Below are positions 6,345 to 11,788 of a stretch of DNA of 11,788 nucleotides, one piece after another (positions within the stretch are counted from its first letter, which is position 1; every line of letters begins with the position of its first letter). The stretch is taken from NCBI GenBank assembly GCA_964654535.1, contig CAZZIZ010000107.1, positions 1 to 11,788 on the forward strand, written 5' to 3'. Under the pieces are notes generated by a model that saw nothing but the letters and a program-made list of their open reading frames with translations, ran no database searches and was not told the origin of the DNA. A program made the translations under genes and the position numbers. Source of the stretch: CAZZIZ01 sp964654535 (GTDB taxonomy: Bacteria; Bacteroidota; Bacteroidia; Chitinophagales; UBA2359).

Positions 6345-7064
6345 CTAAGCAGGAAGTGGTAGACTCAATTTCTCAAAAGCCATAGCGCAGGCTTTCTTTT
6401 CGGCGGTTTTCTTGGTGCCACCAGTGCCTTTTGAAATGTGTTCGCCGTCTAGGTGCAGCGATATAACAAAGAGTTTATTGTTGTTGCGCAGCGTTTTTTC
6501 ATCGTCCAAATGAAATTCAACTTGATGGTTGTTCTTCTGACACCACTCCAACAAACGGCTTTTGTAATTGATGTCGCTTTTTACAAGCTCATCCAAATCG
6601 ATATGAACCTTGAGTAGTTTATTAATAATAAAACTACCAACGCTTTTATAGCCTTTGTCGAGGTAAATCGCTCCAACTAAAGCCTCGAGGGAATTACCTA
6701 AAAGGTTGTCGTTAATGATGACGTTTTTTTGATTGTACTCCATGTATTCTTGGAGCTGCAACTTTCTCGCTAGGGCACCAAGTTTTTTTCGACTTACAAT
6801 TTTCGCACGGGTTTCAGTTAAGAAGCCCTCACCTTTGAGTGGAAACTTTTTAAAAAGGTACTCAGCAACAACGCTATCTAAAACAGCATCGCCCAAGTAT
6901 TCAAGACGCTCGTTGCTCTTTGTAGCAGTTTCTGAAGCAGAAACATGGCGAAAGGCCAAATCGTAAACTGAGAGGTTATTCGGTGTAAAACCAAGTAAAT
7001 TGTTTAGCTTCTGGTAGGTCGCTTTATCTGAAGAGAGATGCTTTTTATAAAAACTGCGGAACAA
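6345..7064 (-). CDS. rnc: Ribonuclease III
   Basis: RNase III cuts double-stranded RNA, maturing rRNA precursors and processing some mRNAs. The 239 residues contain the signature NERLEYLGDAVLDS (51-64) with E52, E55 and D59 at the metal site, a second catalytic segment at 121-136 (GNSLEALVGAIYLD, E127), and a double-stranded RNA-binding domain at about 164-236 ending GTGGTKKTAEKKACAMAFEKL. The position that is D114 in the E. coli enzyme is N124 here. The only suitable start upstream of the domain is TTG (7064-7062), giving MFRSFYKKHL; no in-frame ATG lies in the N-terminal region and no clear Shine-Dalgarno is seen. It follows fabF by 11 bases and is very probably the last gene of the acpP-fabF-rnc operon. 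Confidence 0.95.
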   Translation of the reverse strand: MFRSFYKKHLSSDKATYQKLNNLLGFTPNNLSVYDLAFRHVSASETATKSNERLEYLGDAVLDSVVAEYLFKKFPLKGEGFLTETRAKIVSRKKLGALARKLQLQEYMEYNQKNVIINDNLLGNSLEALVGAIYLDKGYKSVGSFIINKLLKVHIDLDELVKSDINYKSRLLEWCQKNNHQVEFHLDDEKTLRNNNKLFVISLHLDGEHISKGTGGTKKTAEKKACAMAFEKLSLPLPA

Positions 7065-7075
7065 AAGAGTGGGGC

Positions 7076-8323
7076 TTAATTCTCAAACTTTTTAAAGATA
7101 ACAGAAGCATTGTGACCACCAAACCCAAAAGTGTTGCTCAAAGCTGCATTGACAGGGCGTTTTTGTGCAGAATTGAAAGTTAAGTTTAGTTTCGAGTCCA
7201 AATTATCGTCGTCTGTAAAATGATTGATAGTAGGAGGGACTATTCCATCTTGTATGGCTTTGATACAAGCGATAGATTCAATTGCACCTGCAGCGCCTAG
7301 CAAGTGGCCAGTCATAGATTTAGTAGAAGATATGTTCAGCTTGTAAGCATCTTCTCCAAAGACACTAACTATGGCTTTGGCCTCGGCAACATCGCCTAGA
7401 GGAGTGGAGGTACCGTGCACGTTAATGTAATCTATGTCTGACGTTTTTAAATTGGCATCTTTCAAAGCTGCTTCCATCACTCTAATGGCACCGCCTCCTT
7501 CCGGGTGTGGCGCTGTCATGTGATGTGCGTCGGCAGACATTCCGCCGCCAATTACTTCGGCATAAATTTTAGCGCCTCGTTTTTGGGCATGCTCTAACTC
7601 TTCCAAAATTAAACTACCGGCACCTTCACCCATCACAAAGCCATCGCGATCTAAATCGAAAGGACGTGAGGCAGTTTTGGGATCATCGTTGCGCTTTGAT
7701 AGTGCTTTCATTGCTGAAAATCCTCCGATACCTGCTTCGATAATCGCCGCTTCCGATCCACCAGTAACAATGCCGTCAGCCATACCCAGACGGATATAGT
7801 TGAAGGCGTCTATCATTCCGTTGGTAGAAGACGCGCAGGCAGAAACAACTGCAAAGTTAGGTCCGCCAAGTTTATGTTTTATCGATATATGCCCCGATGC
7901 AATGTCGATGATCATTTTAGGAATGAAGAAAGGGTTGAACCTTCCGCCAGCCTCAATGTCTTCGACTTGTTTTTGAAATGTTATGAGACCGCCTATTCCG
8001 GAAGACCAAATGACGCCAAATCTATTTCGGTCTATTTCGTCGTTGTCGATTAAGCCAGCATCTGCGATGGCTTGGTCCGATGCAACTATTGCGTACTGTG
8101 CAAAGAGATCTAGTTTGCGAGCTTCTTTTCTATCGAAGAATTCAGAGGGATCATAATCCTTAAGCTCGCAGGCGATTTGACAGCCAAATGGACTTGCGTC
8201 AATTCGTGTAATGGCGCCAGCTCCGCTGACACCATTACACAAATTTTCCCAATAGGTAGCAACGTCATTCCCGATCGGAGTAAGTGCACCGAGTCCGGTT
8301 ACAACTACCCTTCTTAAGTCCAT
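7076..8323 (-). CDS. fabF: Beta-ketoacyl-ACP synthase II
   Basis: FabF condenses malonyl-ACP with an acyl-ACP in the elongation cycle of type II fatty-acid synthesis and takes its substrate from the ACP encoded just upstream. The 415 residues match the family length. The catalytic triad is clear: C163 in VVSACASSTNGM, H303 in NVHGTSTPLGD and H340 in KSMTGHLLGAAGAIES, with the conserved K335. The C-terminal NTFGFGGHNASVIF is the usual family end. The ATG at 8323 gives MDLRRVVVTGLG, the standard N-terminus. It begins 13 bases after acpP and ends 11 bases before rnc, all on one strand, so one transcript is likely. Nothing odd was seen. Confidence 0.97.
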   Translation of the reverse strand: MDLRRVVVTGLGALTPIGNDVATYWENLCNGVSGAGAITRIDASPFGCQIACELKDYDPSEFFDRKEARKLDLFAQYAIVASDQAIADAGLIDNDEIDRNRFGVIWSSGIGGLITFQKQVEDIEAGGRFNPFFIPKMIIDIASGHISIKHKLGGPNFAVVSACASSTNGMIDAFNYIRLGMADGIVTGGSEAAIIEAGIGGFSAMKALSKRNDDPKTASRPFDLDRDGFVMGEGAGSLILEELEHAQKRGAKIYAEVIGGGMSADAHHMTAPHPEGGGAIRVMEAALKDANLKTSDIDYINVHGTSTPLGDVAEAKAIVSVFGEDAYKLNISSTKSMTGHLLGAAGAIESIACIKAIQDGIVPPTINHFTDDDNLDSKLNLTFNSAQKRPVNAALSNTFGFGGHNASVIFKKFEN

Positions 8324-8336
8324 AGGTGTAGGGTTT

Positions 8337-8576
8337 TTATTTGGTGGTATTAGCTTCCAAGTAAGTTACCGCGTGACCCACAGTGTGAATCTTTTCAGCA
8401 TCTTCATCTGGAATAGAAATGTTGAACTCTTTTTCGAATTCCATTATTAGTTCAACCGTATCCAAAGAATCGGCGCCAAGGTCGTTTGTGAAACTTGCTT
8501 CAGGAGTAATCTCGTTCTCTTCAACGCCTAGTTTGTCAACAATAATTTTGCCTATTTTCTCAGCAATTTCAGACAT
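8337..8576 (-). CDS. acpP: Acyl carrier protein
   Basis: This small acidic cytosolic protein carries growing acyl chains on a phosphopantetheine arm during fatty-acid synthesis. It has 79 residues, the usual size, with the attachment serine S37 in the conserved motif GADSLDTVELIMEFE. The remainder is the typical helix pattern with a DxDAEKIHTVGHAVTYL-like fourth helix. It is the first gene of the acpP-fabF-rnc operon and is read away from pyk across a 148-base shared upstream region that holds a good -7 promoter box for this gene (8638-8631). Confidence 0.97.
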   Translation of the reverse strand: MSEIAEKIGKIIVDKLGVEENEITPEASFTNDLGADSLDTVELIMEFEKEFNISIPDEDAEKIHTVGHAVTYLEANTTK

Positions 8577-8602
8577 AATGATTTGTGTTTTAATTAATTA
8601 TT

Positions 8603-8616
8603 TTTGAAGCTTCAAA
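8603..8616. repeat. Perfect 14-base palindrome in the acpP leader
   Basis: TTTGAAGCTTCAAA reads the same on both strands. A further TTCAAA follows at 8619-8624 on the plus strand, so on the minus strand ATTTGAAG occurs twice in tandem. It sits between the predicted acpP start of transcription (about 8625) and the acpP ATG (8576), where a dimeric regulator could bind. The role is unknown; HindIII-like AT-rich palindromes also arise by chance. Confidence 0.5.
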
Positions 8617-8630
8617 TCTTCAAATTTTCG

Positions 8631-8662
8631 CAAAAATAATCTTCTTTTCTATAAAAGAACCA
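8631..8662 (-). promoter_or_regulatory. Putative promoter for acpP-fabF-rnc
   Basis: On the minus strand TATTTTTG (8638-8631) matches the Bacteroidota -7 consensus TAnnTTTG exactly. The -33 region is poor: TGG at 8662-8660, 21 bases upstream, is the nearest to TTG. Transcription would start near 8625, giving a leader of about 49 bases. The evidence is pattern only. Confidence 0.5.
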
Positions 8663-8670
8663 TTTCGACA

Positions 8671-8697
8671 TTGAGACCTTAAAAGCGTTTAATGTTG
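8671..8697 (+). promoter_or_regulatory. Putative promoter for pyk
   Basis: TTG at 8671-8673 and TAATGTTG at 8690-8697 are separated by 16 bases; the -7 box differs from TAnnTTTG by one base and the spacer is slightly short. The leader to the ATG at 8725 would be about 20 bases. It is weak, but it is the best candidate in the divergent pyk-acpP region. Confidence 0.35.
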
Positions 8698-8724
8698 AAC
8701 TAACACACTGAAAATCAACGTTTA

Positions 8725-10176
8725 ATGCAGCAAATACCAGTTAACAAAACTAAAATTATATCAACATTGGGTCCCGCAACTAAGAGTGAGGACGTTTTGG
8801 AGGCGCTTATCAAGGCTGGTGTAGATGTATTTAGACTCAATTTTAGTCATAGTACTCACCAAGAACACGCGGAAGCGATTGCTAAAATCGTCAAACTCAA
8901 TGAAAAATTAGGGACACACGTAGCCATCCTTGCCGATCTACAAGGACCGAAAATTCGGACTGGAGAAATGCCTGAAGATGGGATGCCGATTCACGAAGGA
9001 AGCAACTTGACCTTTAACACCAATAAGGAACTGGTTAAAGACGGAGAAGTTTACGTCAGCTACGCTGACTTTGCTGTAGACGTTAAAGTCGGCCAACGAA
9101 TTCTTATTGACGATGGTAAAATCTTATTGCAAATTAAAGAGTCCGATGGCGTTTCAAAAGTTAGAGCAGAAGTAATTCATGGCGGTAGTATAAAATCAAG
9201 AAAGGGAATCAACTTACCCGATACGAAAATCAATACGCCATCCTTAACGCCAAAAGACTTAAAAGATCTTGATTTTATTTTAGAACACAATGTCAATTGG
9301 ATCGCATTGTCATTCGTTAGAGATGCGGAAGACATCATAGAACTAAAAGAAAAAATTGCCAAGAAAAATCGATCCGCGCTAGTCATTGCCAAGATTGAAA
9401 AGCCCGAGGCTATTGAAAATATCGATAGCATTATTAGTGCTACCGATGCCGTTATGATTGCACGTGGTGACCTCGGGGTGGAGATTCCGCTCGAAGATGT
9501 CCCTGTTCAACAAAAGCGCATTACCGAAAAGTGTATCCGTGCGGCTAAACCTGTTATTGTGGCAACACAGATGATGGAAAGCATGATAGAAAATGCAAGC
9601 CCTACCCGTGCAGAAGTTACCGACGTTGCAAATGCCATCTTCGATGGCGCAGATGCAGTAATGTTGAGCGGTGAAACCGCAACAGGTAAGCACCCGGTTA
9701 AAGTAATTGAGACCATAACCAAAATTTTAGAGCGGGTAGAAAAGCAAAATGTCATTTACAACCGCTACAATGTGGCGCCCGTCAAAGGCTCCGAACATTT
9801 TTTATCACAAGCTATTTGTTATAGCGCATGTAAAATTGCCAATGACGTTAACGCTCAAGCAATTTTGGGAATGACGCGTTCAGGTTTTACTGGTTTTCAA
9901 ATTTCTAGTTATCGACCAAAGGCCGATATTTTCATCTTTACTGAAAACCCCAGCCTACCATACATAACCAACTTGTCTTGGGGACTGCGTGTATTCTTGT
10001 TCAAGAGAGACGATCAGATAGACGCAACCTTCGATACCGTTCAAGATATTTTGCTTGAAAAAAGTTTAGTCCGAGATGGCGATATCGTCGTAAACACAGG
10101 CGGGTTACCAGTTTCAGCTAAGGGTCGAACCAATACCATCAAGATTTCTAGAATAGGTTCTGGAGAATCAGCCTAA
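8725..10176 (+). CDS. pyk: Pyruvate kinase
   Basis: Pyruvate kinase transfers phosphate from phosphoenolpyruvate to ADP, giving pyruvate and ATP in the last step of glycolysis. The 483 residues cover the A, B and C domains at normal length. Visible are the nucleotide and substrate residues R37, N39 and S41 in FRLNFSHS, DLQGPKIR (71-78), the active-site signature around AKIEKPEAIENI with K223 and E225, the metal ligand D249 in ARGDLG, T281 in VATQMMESM, and ADAVMLSGETATGKHP (309-324). The C-terminal domain (about 355-483) ends with NTGGLPVSAKGRTNTIKI, a slightly altered version of the usual SGxPxGxxGxTN segment. Translation starts at ATG without an evident Shine-Dalgarno. It is divergent from acpP and its stop overlaps that of the next gene on the opposite strand. 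Confidence 0.97.
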   Translation: MQQIPVNKTKIISTLGPATKSEDVLEALIKAGVDVFRLNFSHSTHQEHAEAIAKIVKLNEKLGTHVAILADLQGPKIRTGEMPEDGMPIHEGSNLTFNTNKELVKDGEVYVSYADFAVDVKVGQRILIDDGKILLQIKESDGVSKVRAEVIHGGSIKSRKGINLPDTKINTPSLTPKDLKDLDFILEHNVNWIALSFVRDAEDIIELKEKIAKKNRSALVIAKIEKPEAIENIDSIISATDAVMIARGDLGVEIPLEDVPVQQKRITEKCIRAAKPVIVATQMMESMIENASPTRAEVTDVANAIFDGADAVMLSGETATGKHPVKVIETITKILERVEKQNVIYNRYNVAPVKGSEHFLSQAICYSACKIANDVNAQAILGMTRSGFTGFQISSYRPKADIFIFTENPSLPYITNLSWGLRVFLFKRDDQIDATFDTVQDILLEKSLVRDGDIVVNTGGLPVSAKGRTNTIKISRIGSGESA

Positions 10177-11444
10177 GTTTTTTGCTTCTTCTTTTTAGCA
10201 GCAGGAAACAACACGTTGTTCAGTATTAAGCGATAACCCGCAGAGTTCGGGTGTAGATTCAAATCCGTTTCAGGCTCACCAACAAAGTGTCTGTAGTCTT
10301 CAGGATCGTGACCACCGTACCAAGTCCAGAATCCTTTTCCGTATTCATTGTGTATGTAACGCGCTTCACGCAAGGCTTTACTTTCTCCCATTACCAGCAC
10401 CTCTGGCTTTAAGTATTGTTTCTTAAACGAAGTCGTCTGACCCATAAAACCCTTCACCACTTTGGTGTGGCACTGAGTCAACATCGTTGGAATAGGATCC
10501 CACTTTGCAGAAAACTCAAAGAGCGTAAAGAAATCCAAGGGCTCGCTTATCTTACGTGTTTTGGTGGCGTCGATCGTAGAGAACTCATATTCCATAGGAT
10601 TTTTACTCAACTTAAAATCTCGGAAAGCCAGCGTTTTGCTAAAATCCATTTTAGAATCAAGATTGCTTTCAGCACCATCACCGTCAAACATACGTTCGCA
10701 AATATCCACGCCTTCACAAGCCAAAGCAATGTCATATGAATCAGTAGCCGAGCACATCGCAAACATAAAACCACCACCTAAAACGTAGTCGCGTATTTTA
10801 TGCGCCACAGCCAGTTTCATTTGAGAAACTTTTTCGTAACCCAGTCGCTTGGCCTTTTCTTCTTCGTAGCTAACTTGTTGTTGATACCAAGATTGTCCTT
10901 GGTAGGCGGCAAAGAAGCGGCCGTACTGTCCAGTAAAATCTTCGTGATGCAGATGAAGCCAGTCGTAAATCGCCAACTCATCGGACAAAACTTCTTCGTC
11001 GTAAATTTTTTCAAATGGAATTTCAGCGTACTCCAGAGCTAAGGTCACCGCATCATCCCAAGGTAAATCGGGGTGACGAGGTTTGTTGCTTGGAGAATAA
11101 ACCGCCACCTTCGGCGCCTTCTCCAGTTTAGCTACGTCCATATTTTTATCAGGACTCGCTATCTCACTCAGAATAACCGTGTACTGACCATCGGCAATGA
11201 TGTCGTAGCTCACGCCTCGAATTAAGCATTCGTCTTCGATAGCTTTAAGGGCTTTAATCGCGAAGCTGCCGCCACGATAGTTGAGCAGCCAGTCAACTTC
11301 CACACCTTGGTTAATCACCCAGAAAGCGATACCGTAGGATTTTAGATGATCCTTTTGAGTATCATCCATCGGTATGAGCATGTAGGCGGCCTGAGCTTGC
11401 AAGCCCACAAAGAGTATAGAGAGGACTAAGATTAATTTTCGCAT
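10173..11444 (-). CDS. Secreted protein of unknown function, often labelled asparagine synthetase B in Bacteroidota
   Basis: This 423-residue protein begins with a signal peptide (MRKLILVLSILFVGLQAQA, cleavage about residue 19 or 20), so it should leave the cytoplasm. An N-terminal part (YMLIPMDDTQKDHLKSYG to about 100) is followed by a region that looks like a class I amidotransferase or ThuA-like fold: PKVAVYSPSN (111-120), YDWLHLHHEDF (160-170), VLGGGFMFAMCSATDSYD (221-238) with C231 at a nucleophile-elbow-like position, and YGGHDPED (376-383). From memory, relatives are annotated asparagine synthetase B in flavobacterial genomes. True AsnB is a cytosolic class II enzyme with an N-terminal catalytic Cys, which this is not. 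The tail is lysine-rich (KKKKQKT). Its stop TAG shares four bases with the pyk stop. The function is unknown; a C231/H379 catalytic pair is only a suggestion. Confidence 0.8.
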   Translation of the reverse strand: MRKLILVLSILFVGLQAQAAYMLIPMDDTQKDHLKSYGIAFWVINQGVEVDWLLNYRGGSFAIKALKAIEDECLIRGVSYDIIADGQYTVILSEIASPDKNMDVAKLEKAPKVAVYSPSNKPRHPDLPWDDAVTLALEYAEIPFEKIYDEEVLSDELAIYDWLHLHHEDFTGQYGRFFAAYQGQSWYQQQVSYEEEKAKRLGYEKVSQMKLAVAHKIRDYVLGGGFMFAMCSATDSYDIALACEGVDICERMFDGDGAESNLDSKMDFSKTLAFRDFKLSKNPMEYEFSTIDATKTRKISEPLDFFTLFEFSAKWDPIPTMLTQCHTKVVKGFMGQTTSFKKQYLKPEVLVMGESKALREARYIHNEYGKGFWTWYGGHDPEDYRHFVGEPETDLNLHPNSAGYRLILNNVLFPAAKKKKQKT

Positions 11445-11537
11445 ATCGTATTAACGTTCGAGCCGCTAAAATAGTCCTTAAGATTGCCCGTGTCAGTACA
11501 AAGTTTCGATGATTTTGTCCAAAATCGTTTAAAGTTC

Positions 11538-11660
11538 TTGGGCGTGCCCCCAAACCATCTGGCTGCGCCAAGGTTTGGGGTCGGGCTGGCGGGGCTCGCT
11601 CTGTTCTGCTCCAGGCAAAAAGCACTTCTAGCTCTAGGGAGCTAAGTGCTTTTCTTGCCC
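11538..11660 (+). repeat. Structured intergenic repeat (GGGCGTGCCC copy, plus strand)
   Basis: The copy opens with TTGGGCGTGCCCCC. CCCCAAACC (11548-11556) pairs perfectly with GGTTTGGGG (11572-11580) around an inner TGGC/GCCA stem. The block GGGGTCGGGCTG (11577-11588) corresponds to GGGACTGGGCTG in the copy at 6012-6202. A long hairpin follows at 11614-11659: GGCAA and AAAGCACTT pair with AAGTGCTTT and TTGCC, and AGCTC (11630-11634) pairs with GAGCT (11639-11643) at the tip. No TTACGC end is seen before the window stops, so the true right boundary is unknown. It lies upstream of the secreted-protein gene and points away from it. Confidence 0.65.
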
Positions 11661-11788
11661 GCAGCAACAGGAGCTCAGACACCGACCAATGAAGCAACTT
11701 ATAGTCAAGAACATTTCGGTAAAAATCTCCTAAAGCTGCGTTGAAAATGCTCGCCTTAGCTTTGGCTAAGGCTGCGCTTTTCGCCTTG
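11661..11788. other. Gene-free right end with one hairpin
   Basis: No gene can be supported here. CCTTAGC (11754-11760) pairs with GCTAAGG (11765-11771) around TTTG, flanked by GAAAA and TTTTC that can also pair. The last 60 bases read as Ala/Leu/Lys-rich stretches on both strands, which fits a repeat tail better than a gene. It may be the continuation of the repeat that starts at 11540. The rest of the gene-free stretch, 11445-11537, shows no convincing promoter for the secreted-protein gene. Confidence 0.4.

Noticed and set aside
7155..7161. GGGCGT inside fabF as another copy of the repeat box
   Set aside because: It is within conserved coding sequence and has none of the following hairpin or GGGCTG block, so it is chance.
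11362..11697. 111-codon open frame on the minus strand with Arg/Leu/Pro-rich sequence
   Set aside because: It covers the structured repeat and the start of the secreted-protein gene in another frame; its composition is what a GC-rich hairpin repeat yields when translated.
11726..11788. Possible start of a gene at the right edge (Ala/Leu-rich frames on both strands)
   Set aside because: Both strands are open because of a hairpin and low-complexity composition, there is no start context, and an in-frame stop lies just upstream on the plus strand.

Overview
The window looks like chromosomal DNA of a member of the Bacteroidota, most likely Flavobacteriia or a close relative. The grounds are a secreted protein with a C-terminal type IX secretion (Por) sorting domain, signal peptides ending in xAQ, an acpP-fabF-rnc cluster, promoter-like boxes of the TTG / TAnnTTTG kind, and almost no Shine-Dalgarno sequences. 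It is a scaffold rather than finished sequence: a run of exactly 100 N (4163-4262) splits it into two contigs.

Left contig, 1-4162. A Mn-type superoxide dismutase (sodA) and the tRNA adenosine deaminase tadA lie on the minus strand, with a clear intrinsic terminator after sodA. Divergent from tadA, a TolC-family outer-membrane factor and a MacA/HlyD-type periplasmic adaptor share a TAATG stop-start overlap. The inner-membrane transporter that would complete this tripartite pump is not in the window and may be in the gap.

Right contig, 4263-11788. A secreted 557-residue protein (minus strand) joins an N-terminal c-type heme domain with an unusual CX4CH motif, a PHM/DBM-like copper monooxygenase core that keeps all six expected copper ligands, and a T9SS type A sorting domain. 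Upstream of it are about 400 bases without a gene, filled by a structured intergenic repeat (GGGCGT box, hairpins, GGGCTG block, TTACGC end) and what looks like a decayed second copy. Next come rnc, fabF and acpP as a minus-strand operon for fatty-acid synthesis and RNA processing. Pyruvate kinase (pyk) diverges from acpP and converges on a secreted protein of unknown function, sharing four bases at the stop codons. That protein resembles what Bacteroidota genomes often label asparagine synthetase B, but the label does not fit. A further copy of the structured repeat begins at 11540, and the first 13 bases of the window are the inverted edge of another.

Most genes are housekeeping. The parts most worth a second look are the heme-copper T9SS protein and the GGGCGT-type structured repeats. 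I found no CRISPR array, tRNA, rRNA, transposase, phage gene or defence system, and nothing that amounts to a clearly new multi-gene system.
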